From NCBI GenBank assembly GCA_025055015.1, contig JANWYQ010000049.1, forward strand, positions 1-33,742: a stretch of 33,742 nt of DNA, given 5' to 3'. Below are positions 17,409 to 25,077 of this stretch, piece by piece. The stretch comes from Caldilineales bacterium. Lineage in GTDB: Bacteria > Chloroflexota > Anaerolineae > JAAEKA01. The number at the start of each line of letters is the position of its first letter. The first letter of the stretch is position 1. The notes under the pieces were generated by a model. It was not told where the DNA came from. It did no database searches and worked only from the letters and a program-made list of their open reading frames with translations. The position numbers were made by a program, and so were the translations under genes.

Positions 17409-17480
17409 GTGTCGCGGTCTCCTTGTCTCTTTTTTTTCGCTTCGCCTATCTCACGGCCTCGGCGGCCGGTCAGCGTCGGT

Positions 17481-18029
17481 TCAAACGTCTACGTCGGCCA
17501 GCAGCGCGCCCAGGTCGGCCCAGCGGGGGTCCACCTCGGCCGTGGCGCACTGGCAGGCGCCCAGGTTCAGGTCCTCGCCGCAGGAGGGGCAGAGGCCGGC
17601 GCAGTCGGGCCGGCAGAGCGGCTGCATGGGGATCTCCAACAGCACCTCCTGGCGCAGCACCTCGTGCAGGTCCAGGATGTGGTGCTCGTCAATCAGCAGA
17701 GCCTCGTCCTCTTCGTCAACCTCCAGGAACACGCCGCGCACCACGTCCACCGTGGGCTGGAACTGCTCCTCGATGTGGAGGATCACCGGCACCCGAACGT
17801 CGGCCAGGCAGCGGCTGCACGGCACCACGACGTGGCCCGCCAGCTCGCCCTGGACCAGGATGCCCCGGTCGGTGCGCATCAGCTGCACATGGCCGATCAA
17901 GGGCTCGGCGGCGATCAGCTCCGGCAGCAGGTGTTGTATCGGCGCCAGGATGTCGTAGGCCCGAGTAGCGCCGATGGGCTCCTTGAGGAGCTGAGCTACG
18001 TTGAAGAGGGCGTCGCGCGGCTTGTCCAT
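17481..18029 (-). CDS. yceD: YceD/DUF177 family protein
   Basis: A 182-residue protein of the DUF177 family, linked in plants and bacteria to 23S rRNA accumulation and usually encoded just before rpmF, as here. It shows PCSRCLADVRVPVILHIEEQF in the middle and a C-terminal cysteine cluster with C-x3-C, LCPSCGEDLN and CQC, which probably binds zinc. The ATG at 18029 begins only nine bases after a perfect TATAAT, so the transcript from that promoter would have almost no leader and no SD. No later in-frame ATG or GTG fits the domain. It opens the yceD-rpmF-fabD-fabG transcription unit. Confidence 0.92.
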   Translation of the reverse strand: MDKPRDALFNVAQLLKEPIGATRAYDILAPIQHLLPELIAAEPLIGHVQLMRTDRGILVQGELAGHVVVPCSRCLADVRVPVILHIEEQFQPTVDVVRGVFLEVDEEDEALLIDEHHILDLHEVLRQEVLLEIPMQPLCRPDCAGLCPSCGEDLNLGACQCATAEVDPRWADLGALLADVDV

Positions 18030-18038
18030 GGATTGGCC

Positions 18039-18067
18039 ATTATAGAGCAGGCCAGAGGGAATGTCAA
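18039..18067 (-). promoter_or_regulatory. Consensus sigma70-type promoter for yceD-rpmF-fab
   Basis: On the minus strand, TTGACA (18067-18062), a 17-base spacer and TATAAT (18044-18039) match both consensus hexamers exactly. Transcription would start near 18033-18034, four or five bases before the yceD ATG. The promoter lies 27 bases after the stop of the upstream coiled-coil gene, so it splits the long cluster. Confidence 0.88.
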
Positions 18068-18093
18068 AACATCGGCCGTAGCGGCTTGGCCCC

Positions 18094-18552
18094 TCAGTGC
18101 GCGGTGGGGCGTCCGGTGCTCAGCGCCTGGATGCCGTTGTTCACCTCGCGCTGGATGCGTTCCAGCTCCTTGGCCAACGTCTTGAGGGTGTTCAGGGCGT
18201 AGTTGTCCGCCTCCACCCGCATGGCGGCCGCCTCCTGTTCCGCCTTGGCCAGCATGCGGTCCACCCGCTGCTGCGCCTCGGCCACCAGATGGTGCTGGTC
18301 CACCAGCTCCGAGGCCTGCTCGCGCGCCATCTGCAGGATGCGGTTGGCCTCCTCCTTGGCCTGCGCGATGATGCGGTCCCGCTCGCCCAACAGCCGCTCC
18401 GCCTGTCGGATCACCTCCGGCACCGACACCCGCATCTGGTCAATGACGCTGCGGCACGCCTCCTCGTCTATCAGCAGGCGATCGGAGAAGGGAACGCGGC
18501 GGCCGTCGTTCAGCACCGCCTCGAGCTGGTTGATTAGCTGTTGCAGGTCCAT
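18094..18552 (-). CDS. Coiled-coil protein (DivIVA- or F0 subunit b-like)
   Basis: A 152-residue, highly charged, almost wholly helical protein with no membrane segment or signal peptide. MDLQQLINQLEAVLNDG and RVPFSDRLLIDEEACRSVIDQMRVSVPEVI lead into a long coiled coil rich in A/E/Q/R (ERLLGERDRIIAQAKEEANR and onward). Similarity to ATP synthase subunit b and DivIVA is probably only through the coiled coil. Such a protein between coaD and yceD may be a scaffold for division or envelope growth, but no function can be assigned. ATG 18552 with GAGG eight bases before it is preferred over GTG 18561, which would overlap the SD. Confidence 0.8.
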   Translation of the reverse strand: MDLQQLINQLEAVLNDGRRVPFSDRLLIDEEACRSVIDQMRVSVPEVIRQAERLLGERDRIIAQAKEEANRILQMAREQASELVDQHHLVAEAQQRVDRMLAKAEQEAAAMRVEADNYALNTLKTLAKELERIQREVNNGIQALSTGRPTAH

Positions 18553-18567
18553 AGGGCACACCTCGCG

Positions 18568-19062
18568 CTAGGCAGGCTGCGACGAGCCGAAGCGGGCGTG
18601 GAGCGCCTGGCGCACCGCCTCTGGCACCCACTGGCTGATGTCGCCGCCCAACATGGCCACCTCCTTCAGGATGGTGGAGCTCAGGTAGGCGTACTGCAGG
18701 CTGGTGATCAGGCACACCACGTCTATCTCCGGCGCCAGCTGCTTGTTGGTGAGGGCCAGCTGCGACTCGTACTCGTAGTCGGAGGTGGCCCGCAGCCCGC
18801 GCACGATGGCGCGCGCGCCCACCTCCCGCGCGCAGGCGACGGTCAAGCCGGTGTAGGGGATCACCCGCACGTTGGGCAGGTGGGCCAATCCGGCCTGGGC
18901 CAGGGACACCCGCTCCTCGGTGCTGAACAGGAGCCGCTTGGAGGAGGGCGAGTGGTAGACGGCCACCACCAGCTCCTCGAACAGGCGCGCCGCGCGCTCG
19001 GCGATGTCAATGTGGCCGTTGTGGATGGGGTCGAACGAGCCGGGGTAGAGGGCAATGGGCAT
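18568..19062 (-). CDS. coaD: Phosphopantetheine adenylyltransferase CoaD
   Basis: A 164-residue nucleotidyltransferase making dephospho-CoA from 4'-phosphopantetheine and ATP, the next-to-last step of CoA synthesis. Motifs present: the start ALYPGSFDPIHNGHIDI with the (H/T)xGH motif, SPSSKRLLFS, RGLRATSDYEYE, and the C-terminal YLSSTILKEVA. Length is standard. The start overlaps the recG stop by one base (TAATG), and AAGGAG lies ten bases before the ATG, within recG. CoA supply fits the nearby fabD, fabG and fak genes. Confidence 0.96.
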   Translation of the reverse strand: MPIALYPGSFDPIHNGHIDIAERAARLFEELVVAVYHSPSSKRLLFSTEERVSLAQAGLAHLPNVRVIPYTGLTVACAREVGARAIVRGLRATSDYEYESQLALTNKQLAPEIDVVCLITSLQYAYLSSTILKEVAMLGGDISQWVPEAVRQALHARFGSSQPA

Positions 19063-21830
19063 TAGCTGATGTCTCCTTCGCCGTGCCAGAACTGGTTGAC
19101 CCGGCGGCTGAGGGGCTGGTGCTCCGGCTTCGCCAGGTCGGGGTCCTCGGCCAGGAGGCGCTCGGCCTCGCGGCGGGCCAGCTCCAGGATGCGCAGGTCG
19201 CCGAACTGCGCCACCCGCAGGTCGGGCAGGCCGCTCTGCCGGACGCCGAAGAAGTCCCCCGGCCCCCGCAGCGCCAGGTCCTTCTCGGCCAGCGCAAAGC
19301 CATCCTGGATCTCCTCCAGCGCGCGCAGGCGCTCCACCGCGTCGCCCTCGGTTGCGCCGGAGATCAGGATGCAGTAGGAGGGATGCTCGCCCCGCCCCAC
19401 CCGACCGCGGAACTGGTGGAGCTGGGCCAGGCCGAAGCGCTCGGCGTCCTCGATCAGGATCACCGACGCGTTGGGGATGTCCACCCCGACCTCCACCACG
19501 GCAGTGGCCACCAGGATGTCAATGTCCCCCCGCTGCATGGCGTGCATCACCGCTTCCTTCTCCTGGCTCTTGAGGCGGCCGTGGAGCAAGCCCAGCCGCA
19601 GGTCGGGGAAGACCTCCTGGCAGAGCTGCTCGTACTGGGGCACCGCCGCGCCCACGTCCAAGCTCTCCGACTCCTCCACCAAGGGATAGATGATGAAAGC
19701 CTGGCGGCCGGCCTGCACTTGGCGACGGATGAAGGCGTAGGCGCGCTCCCGCTCCCGAGGCAGCATCCAGCGCGTCTTGATGGGCTGGCGGCCCGGCGGC
19801 ATCTCGTCAATCACCGAGACGTCCAGGTCGCCGAAGAGGGTGAGCGCCAGGGTGCGGGGGATGGGCGTGGCGCTCATCACCAACAGGTGGGGCACTGGGG
19901 TCGCCGCGCCGTTGGCGCCCTGGTTCCTCTGGCGGAGGGCTGCGCGCTGGCGCACGCCGAAGCGGTGTTGTTCGTCAATGATGGCCAGCCCCAGGCGGTG
20001 GAACTCCACCCCTTCCTGGATCAGAGCGTGGGTGCCGACGGCGATGTCAATCTGGCCCTCGGCCAGCTCGCGCAGCACCTCCACCCGCTCCGCCGGCCGC
20101 AGGCTGCCGGTGATCAGGGCGATGCGCACCGGCCGCTCGAGGCCGTGGACCCGCTCGAACAGCTTGCTGAGGCTGCGGTAGTGCTGTTCGGCCAGGATCT
20201 CCGTGGGCGCCATCATGGCCGCCTGGGCGCCGTTGGCCACCACGGCCCACATAGCATGGGCCGCCACCACCGTCTTGCCCGAGCCCACGTCCCCCTGCAG
20301 CAGGCGGCTCATGGGCCGCGGCTGGGCCAGGTCGGCCAGGATGTCCCGCACCACCCGCTCCTGGGCCGCGGTGTAGGCAAAGGGCAGGGCCGAGCGGAAG
20401 GCCCGGTCCGCCTCCTCGGCCAGCGGGAAGGGCTGCGCAGGCAGGCTGACCCACCCGCGGCGCTGGCGCAGGAGGCCGATCTGCATCTGGAAGAGCTCGT
20501 CGAAGGCCAGCCGACGCCGGGCCTCGGCCAGGTGTTGCTGGCTGGCGGGAAAGTGGATGTGCTCCAGGGCCTCGGCCAGCGACATCAGGCCCGCGCGCTG
20601 GCGGACGGCGGCCGGCAGGTAGTCCACCACCCGGCGGCCCCACTGCTGCACCGCCTGCCACTGCAGGTCCCGCATCCAGCGCTCGCTGATGCCCTGGGTA
20701 AGCGGGTAGATCGGCACCAGGCGGCCGGTGTGGACCTGTTCCCGCTCCAGGGGCTCCCAGTCGGGGTTGCGCATCACCAGCTGTCCCAGGTAGGCGTCCA
20801 CCTTGCCGCTGAAGACGTAGGTCTTGCCGACCCGCAGCTGCTTGATCACGTAGGGGTTGAACCAGGTGACCTTGAGGCTGGCCGTGGAGTCGCTGAGGAC
20901 GCCGGTGACGATGGTGGCGTTGCGGCCGGGCAGGCGCTGGCTCTTCAGGTCCCACAGGTTGGCGACGATGGTGACCTGCTCGCCGTAGCGCAGCTTGACG
21001 ATGGGCTTGAGGGCGGTGTAGTCCACGTAGCGCCGCGGGAGCAGGTAGAGCAGCTCGCCCACGGTGTGGACGCCCAGCCGGGCCAGGCGTTCGGTGTGCT
21101 TGGGGCCTACGCCGGGGAGCCGGCTGACCGAGGCCTGGAGGTTGGCGTGGCCCACGGGGGTGGGGCGGGCTTCCACAGGCTCGGCCGGCGGGGCTGCCCG
21201 GCCGGTCGCTGAGCTGGTCGGAGCGACCGGGGGTTCGACGGGCTTAGCCGTCGGGGCTTCGGCCGGCTCGGCCTGCGGGGGGCGGGCTTCGCCAGGCTCG
21301 GCCCGCGCAACAGGCTCGGCCGCCGGGGCTCGGGCTTCGGCCGGCTCGGCCGCCGGAGCTCGGGCTTCGGCCGGCTCGGCGGGCGGGGCTGCCGGGCCGG
21401 TCGCTAAGCTGGTCGAGGCGGCCGGGGGTTCGGCCGGCTCAGGCTGCAGGGCGCAGGCTTCGGTCGGCTCAGGCTGCGGGGCTCGGGCTGGGGCTTCGGC
21501 CGGCTCGGCTTGCAGGGGGCGGGCTTCGCCGGGCTCGGCCGCTGGAGGGGCGCCGTCCACGGTGGCCCACTGGTCTATCAGCTTGTGCAGGGCCTCCACG
21601 GCTTGCCGGCGCTCAGCCTGGGTGCTGAGCTTGGAGTAGGCCACCAGGCCAGCCACGATGCGCTGCACCAACCGCTGCTGGTCCGGCGTGACACACTCGG
21701 TCTGGGCGTCGGCGCTCCACCGCTCGCTCAGCCGCTCCAGGCCGCCGATCACCGCCTTGTTGCGGTAGCCGAGGTGCTCCTCTTGCTTGAGAATTCTGCG
21801 CAGCCGCTCGATTGCGCTTGGGGGGCTCAT
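19062..21830 (-). CDS. recG: ATP-dependent DNA helicase RecG with repeat-rich linker
   Basis: A 922-residue SF2 helicase that remodels stalled forks and Holliday junctions. An N-terminal helical extension (about 1-90) is followed by a 130-residue Pro/Ala/Glu linker (about 93-222) and the wedge domain from VSRLPGVGPKHTERLARLG. The motor has LLQGDVGSGKTVVA (Walker A), IIDEQHRFGVRQR (DEQH), MSATPIPRTLALT, VVEVGVDIPNAS and FRGRVGRGEH. Usual RecG is 680-820 residues, so the linker explains the extra length. The ATG at 21830 has GAGG nearby; a TTG at 21863 is less likely. It sits after degV and overlaps coaD by one base. Confidence 0.95.
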   Translation of the reverse strand: MSPPSAIERLRRILKQEEHLGYRNKAVIGGLERLSERWSADAQTECVTPDQQRLVQRIVAGLVAYSKLSTQAERRQAVEALHKLIDQWATVDGAPPAAEPGEARPLQAEPAEAPARAPQPEPTEACALQPEPAEPPAASTSLATGPAAPPAEPAEARAPAAEPAEARAPAAEPVARAEPGEARPPQAEPAEAPTAKPVEPPVAPTSSATGRAAPPAEPVEARPTPVGHANLQASVSRLPGVGPKHTERLARLGVHTVGELLYLLPRRYVDYTALKPIVKLRYGEQVTIVANLWDLKSQRLPGRNATIVTGVLSDSTASLKVTWFNPYVIKQLRVGKTYVFSGKVDAYLGQLVMRNPDWEPLEREQVHTGRLVPIYPLTQGISERWMRDLQWQAVQQWGRRVVDYLPAAVRQRAGLMSLAEALEHIHFPASQQHLAEARRRLAFDELFQMQIGLLRQRRGWVSLPAQPFPLAEEADRAFRSALPFAYTAAQERVVRDILADLAQPRPMSRLLQGDVGSGKTVVAAHAMWAVVANGAQAAMMAPTEILAEQHYRSLSKLFERVHGLERPVRIALITGSLRPAERVEVLRELAEGQIDIAVGTHALIQEGVEFHRLGLAIIDEQHRFGVRQRAALRQRNQGANGAATPVPHLLVMSATPIPRTLALTLFGDLDVSVIDEMPPGRQPIKTRWMLPRERERAYAFIRRQVQAGRQAFIIYPLVEESESLDVGAAVPQYEQLCQEVFPDLRLGLLHGRLKSQEKEAVMHAMQRGDIDILVATAVVEVGVDIPNASVILIEDAERFGLAQLHQFRGRVGRGEHPSYCILISGATEGDAVERLRALEEIQDGFALAEKDLALRGPGDFFGVRQSGLPDLRVAQFGDLRILELARREAERLLAEDPDLAKPEHQPLSRRVNQFWHGEGDIS
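21165..21560 (-). repeat. Intragenic repeats encoding the RecG linker
   Basis: Many copies of CTTCGGCCGGCTCGGC-like units (plus-strand reading) encode AEPAEA/AEPGEA peptides. A larger in-frame duplication has a 195-base period: the segment at about 21187 (peptide SSATGRAAPPAEP) recurs at about 21382 (SLATGPAAPPAEP). All copies keep the recG frame. Confidence 0.8.
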
Positions 21831-21859
21831 AGCTTCATCCTCTGGCCGCTGCCGTGGGC

Positions 21860-22711
21860 TCAAGTGATGCGCTCGAACACCACGACCCCCAGGGCCTCCG
21901 GGCCGATGTGCACGGCCAGCGATGGGTTGATGGACATCACCGGAAACTTCTTGTGGGGGAAGGCCATCTTGAACCGCTGGGTGAGCTCGGCGGTCTCGGC
22001 GTCGAAGCCGTGCTGGAGCACGATGGCCTGCTCGATCTGGGCGAACTCCGACACGTAGTCGAACAGCTTGTCAATCCCGCGCTGGCTGGAGCGCACCTTC
22101 TCCAAGGGAATGATCTCGCCGTCTTCCACCTGCAGCAGCGGCATCACCCGCAGCATGTGGCCCAGCAAGGCCTGGGCCGGGCTGATGCGCCGCTCCCGCT
22201 CCAGGTAGGCCAGGCGCCGCACCAGGAAGAAGAGGTAGATGTGGGGCATCATGCCGCGCACCAGCCGGACGCAGTCGGCCAGCCCGTAGCCGGAGCGAGC
22301 CGCCGTGGCCGCGGCCTGCACCAGCAACCCCAGCCCCATGGTGGCGGTCTGGGTGTCTATCACCTCGATCTGGCAGCGCCCCAGCAGCATCTGCCGCGCC
22401 GTCCGCGCGTTCTGCACGGCGTCGCTGAGATGCCCCGACATGTGGAGGGAGAGGATCTGGTCGGTGGTGCGATAGAGATGGCTGTACAGGTCGAAGAACG
22501 CCTCCGGGCCCGGCCCCGACGCACGGGGCAGGAAGCTGTCGCTGCTCTGCGCCAAGAGCCGGAAGTACTGGCCCGGCGTCAGGTTCACTCCTTCCTTGAA
22601 CGAGCCCTGCTCGAGATAGATGGTGTGGGGAAGAACGTGAATGTTGAGCCGTTCGACCACCTGCGGCGGCAGGAAGGCGTTGCTATCGGTAACTACGGCA
22701 ACACGCGCCAC
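21860..22711 (-). CDS. DegV family fatty acid-binding protein (FakB-like)
   Basis: A 283-residue protein of the DegV family. Members bind a single fatty acid and present it to the kinase FakA for phosphorylation. The start VAVVTDSNAFLPP and the strand order (LNIHVLPHTIYLEQGSFKEG, FLPRASGPGPEAF, SLHMSGHLSDAVQNAR, VIDTQTATMGLGLLV) fit the fold. The usual carboxylate-binding TSQPS and SGTYQSA motifs are altered, so ligand preference may differ. The GTG start has GAGGAG six bases before it. It lies 21 bases after fakA, a close kinase/carrier pairing. The C-terminal SINPSLAVHIGPEALGVV is conserved. Confidence 0.9.
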   Translation of the reverse strand: MARVAVVTDSNAFLPPQVVERLNIHVLPHTIYLEQGSFKEGVNLTPGQYFRLLAQSSDSFLPRASGPGPEAFFDLYSHLYRTTDQILSLHMSGHLSDAVQNARTARQMLLGRCQIEVIDTQTATMGLGLLVQAAATAARSGYGLADCVRLVRGMMPHIYLFFLVRRLAYLERERRISPAQALLGHMLRVMPLLQVEDGEIIPLEKVRSSQRGIDKLFDYVSEFAQIEQAIVLQHGFDAETAELTQRFKMAFPHKKFPVMSINPSLAVHIGPEALGVVVFERIT

Positions 22712-22732
22712 GAGATGCTCCTCGCCAGCGCC

Positions 22733-24511
22733 TTATTCGGCGGAGACAATGTAATGGTAGTGGGGCTGGCCACCGAAGATCACCTCCACCTCTTGGTCGG
22801 GGTAGAGGCGCATGAGCTCGCCGCCCAACGCTTTGGCCGCCTCGGCGGTGACGTCGGCGCCGTAGTACAGGGTGATCACCTCGGCCTCGTGCGCGTCCAT
22901 CTGGGCCAGCAGCAGCTTGACCACCTCCTCGGCGGTCTCGCCCTTGGTAGTCAACACGTCGTTCAGTAGGCCGATGATGTCGCCTGCCTTGACCTCCACC
23001 CCCTCCACGTTGGCATCGCGCACGGCCCTGGTCACCTCGCCCGTAGCGATGCTGTCCAAGGCGCGGGTCATTTGGGCCACGTTCTCGGCCAGGCTGGCCT
23101 GGAGGTTGAAGGCCAGCAGCGCGCTGATGCCCTGGGGGATGGTGCGGCTGGGGACCACCTCCACGCGCTTGGTGGAGAGCTGTTGGGCCTGCTGCGCGGT
23201 CAGGATCACGTTGCTGTTGTTGGGCAGCACCACCACCTCGTGGGTGGGGAGGGCCTCGATGGCCTGTAGCAGCTCCTCGGTGCTGGGGTTCATGGTCTGC
23301 CCGCCCGACACCACGGCGCCCACGCCCAGGCTCTCGAACACCTGGCGCAGCCCCTCGCCCGGCGCCACGGCGATCACGCCGATGTCGCCCATGGGCTCCA
23401 TCACCTGCACCGCGGCAGGGGCCGTGCTCAGCATGTCCTTCACGTCGTCGGGCACGTGGCCGGCCGCGGCCATCGCGTCCATGTTCTCCACCACGATGTC
23501 GGTGAGGAAGCCCTGGCTGTAGCCGTAGGCCAGGGGCACGCTGGGGTCGAAGGCGTGGACATGGACCTTGACCAGAGTGGGGCCGCCCTCCACCAGCGCA
23601 AAGTCGCCGATCTCCGTCATGCGTCGGCGGATGGCCTCCACGTCCAGGTTGGTGCCCCAGATCAGAAACTGCACGTCAAAGCCGTAGCGGATGGGGGGCA
23701 GGTTGAAGGGGTCCACCTTGACGGCAGCCGGCGCCTCCTCGGCCGCAACCTGGGCCTTGACCTCTAGGTCCTCGCCCTTTAGGCTGCGCAGCATGCCCTC
23801 GAGGATGTAGTAGAGGCCCTTGCCGCCGGAGTCCACCACGCCCGCCTTGGCCAACACCGGCAGGAGGGAGGGGGTGCGCTCGACGCTGAGGTGGGCCGCC
23901 TGCACCGTGTGGTCCAGCACGAAGCGCACGTCGTGCTCTACCGTGGCGGCGCGCTGGGCGGCCTCGGCCGCCTCGCGGACCACGGTCAGGATGGTGCCCT
24001 CCACCGGCTTGACCACGCCCTTGTAGGCCGTGTCCGAGCCCCGACGCAGCGCCACCGCCAGGTCCTCGGCGGTGATCTCCGGCTTGTTGCGAAAGGCGTG
24101 GGCCATGCCGCGCAGGATCTGCGACAGGATCACGCCGGAGTTGCCCCGCGCGCCCATGAGCGCGCCTTGGGCCACGGCCTGGGCGACGCGGTCCACCCGC
24201 GGCTCGTCGCTGTCGGCGATCTCCCGCCAGGCTGCTCGCATGGTCAGGTACATGTTGGTGCCGGTGTCGCCGTCCGGCACCGGGAAGACGTTCAGCGCGT
24301 TGACCGTCTCCCGGTGTTGCTCCAGCCACACATAGGCCGCCCAGATCATCTGACGAAACTCGCGGCCGCTCAGGTGGGTCAGGCGGCCGTTGGTGGCCCG
24401 AGCGACGGCGTCGAGGCCTGGGCGATGGCCGGCCTCGTCAGCCGTCAGCCGCTCATGGGCAGGATGGGAAGTCTTCGGTGTTGAGGGTTCGCTCAACGGA
24501 ATGCCTCGCAT
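22733..24511 (-). CDS. fakA: DAK2-domain fatty acid kinase, FakA-like (YloV)
   Basis: A 592-residue kinase that phosphorylates FakB-bound fatty acids to acyl phosphates for phospholipid synthesis. The DAK2/DhaL domain has the Mg-ATP motif NVFPVPDGDTGTNM and GARGNSGVILSQILRG. The middle domain (RYGFDVQFLIWG ... VKVHVHAF) and the C-terminal DegV-like domain (VVLPNNSNVILTAQQA, TIPQGISALLAF) follow in the usual order. In the middle domain the cysteine of the family's G(Y/F)C-E motif is replaced by aspartate, while the HVH pair is kept. The first 45 residues are poorly conserved and the ATG at 24511 lacks a clear SD, so the real start may be later. degV follows directly and an asp23-like gene precedes it (yloU-yloV order). 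Confidence 0.9.
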   Translation of the reverse strand: MRGIPLSEPSTPKTSHPAHERLTADEAGHRPGLDAVARATNGRLTHLSGREFRQMIWAAYVWLEQHRETVNALNVFPVPDGDTGTNMYLTMRAAWREIADSDEPRVDRVAQAVAQGALMGARGNSGVILSQILRGMAHAFRNKPEITAEDLAVALRRGSDTAYKGVVKPVEGTILTVVREAAEAAQRAATVEHDVRFVLDHTVQAAHLSVERTPSLLPVLAKAGVVDSGGKGLYYILEGMLRSLKGEDLEVKAQVAAEEAPAAVKVDPFNLPPIRYGFDVQFLIWGTNLDVEAIRRRMTEIGDFALVEGGPTLVKVHVHAFDPSVPLAYGYSQGFLTDIVVENMDAMAAAGHVPDDVKDMLSTAPAAVQVMEPMGDIGVIAVAPGEGLRQVFESLGVGAVVSGGQTMNPSTEELLQAIEALPTHEVVVLPNNSNVILTAQQAQQLSTKRVEVVPSRTIPQGISALLAFNLQASLAENVAQMTRALDSIATGEVTRAVRDANVEGVEVKAGDIIGLLNDVLTTKGETAEEVVKLLLAQMDAHEAEVITLYYGADVTAEAAKALGGELMRLYPDQEVEVIFGGQPHYHYIVSAE

Positions 24512-24553
24512 GGACAGATTTCGATCGTCGGCTGCGGCGGCCGTCGGCGGCGG

Positions 24554-24919
24554 TCAACGCTCCTGAGCGGCCTGGTCGCTGACCCGCAGCCCCTGCACGT
24601 GGACGTTGACGGCCTCTACCGGAACGCCCAGGGTGTTCTCCAAGGTGAAACGCACCCGGCGCATCACGCCGGCAGCTACCTCGGTGATGCGCACGCCGTA
24701 CTCCACGATCACGTAGACGTCCACCGTCACCCGGTCGCCGTCAATGTGCACCTCTACCCCGCGCGGGCTGCCACGCTGCAGCGATCCGGCGAGGTCGGTG
24801 AGCAGGCTGCGGCTGGCCATTCCAACCACGCCGTAGCACTCCTTGACCGCCTCGGCGGTGAGGGTGGCGATGGCCGACGGGGACACCTCAATACGACCTA
24901 GCTTGCTCTCGTCGCGCAT
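24554..24919 (-). CDS. Asp23/Gls24 family protein (YloU-like), upstream copy
   Basis: A 121-residue protein of the Asp23/Gls24 family: KLGRIEVSPSAIATLTAEAVKECYGVVGM, VTVDVYVIVEYGVRI and the closing VEAVNVHVQGLRV. It keeps the YGV-GM sequence seen in YloU, the copy that sits between rpmB and fakA in Bacillus, as it does here. The ATG at 24919 is chosen over 24979 because the family begins here and AAAAGG lies nine bases before it. First gene of the long minus-strand cluster, divergent from rpmB. Its function is unproven; in Staphylococcus the family is tied to the cell envelope. Confidence 0.9.
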   Translation of the reverse strand: MRDESKLGRIEVSPSAIATLTAEAVKECYGVVGMASRSLLTDLAGSLQRGSPRGVEVHIDGDRVTVDVYVIVEYGVRITEVAAGVMRRVRFTLENTLGVPVEAVNVHVQGLRVSDQAAQER

Positions 24920-24942
24920 GGGCGTGTGCCTTTTCTGCGCCG

Positions 24943-24974
24943 GGCCGACCGAGTTACCGCAGGCCGGCCGAGTT
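24943..24974. repeat. Paired 13-mers in the asp23-rpmB divergent region
   Basis: GGCCGACCGAGTT (24943-24955) and GGCCGGCCGAGTT (24962-24974) differ at one base and start 19 bases apart. The second touches the -35 of the rpmB promoter, so it could be a regulator site. Confidence 0.45.
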
Positions 24975-25002
24975 TGCACAATGCCGGCAGCTATGGTAAG
25001 AT
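24974..25002 (+). promoter_or_regulatory. rpmB: Sigma70-type promoter of rpmB
   Basis: TTGCAC (24974-24979), a 17-base spacer and TAAGAT (24997-25002) give a good promoter. Transcription should start near 25009, leaving a leader of about 70 bases. Confidence 0.7.
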
Positions 25003-25024
25003 AGCCGAGCCCTGGCCAGACAGA

Positions 25025-25049
25025 GCCCCGCGGCGCAACGCCTCGGGGC
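25025..25049 (+). promoter_or_regulatory. Hairpin in the rpmB leader
   Basis: GCCCCG (25025-25030) pairs with CGGGGC (25044-25049), and GGCG (25032-25035) pairs with CGCC (25039-25042) around CAA, with one mismatch between the two helices. A CTTCATTT tract follows. It lies inside the predicted transcript and could act as an attenuator or ribosomal-protein leader, but no known class is recognised. Confidence 0.5.
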
Positions 25050-25077
25050 CTTCATTTGAGAACAGAGGAGACAGACT

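Noticed and set aside
19083-21212. 709-codon plus-strand frame opposite recG
   Set aside because: An antisense shadow caused by high GC; recG is complete on the other strand with all helicase motifs.
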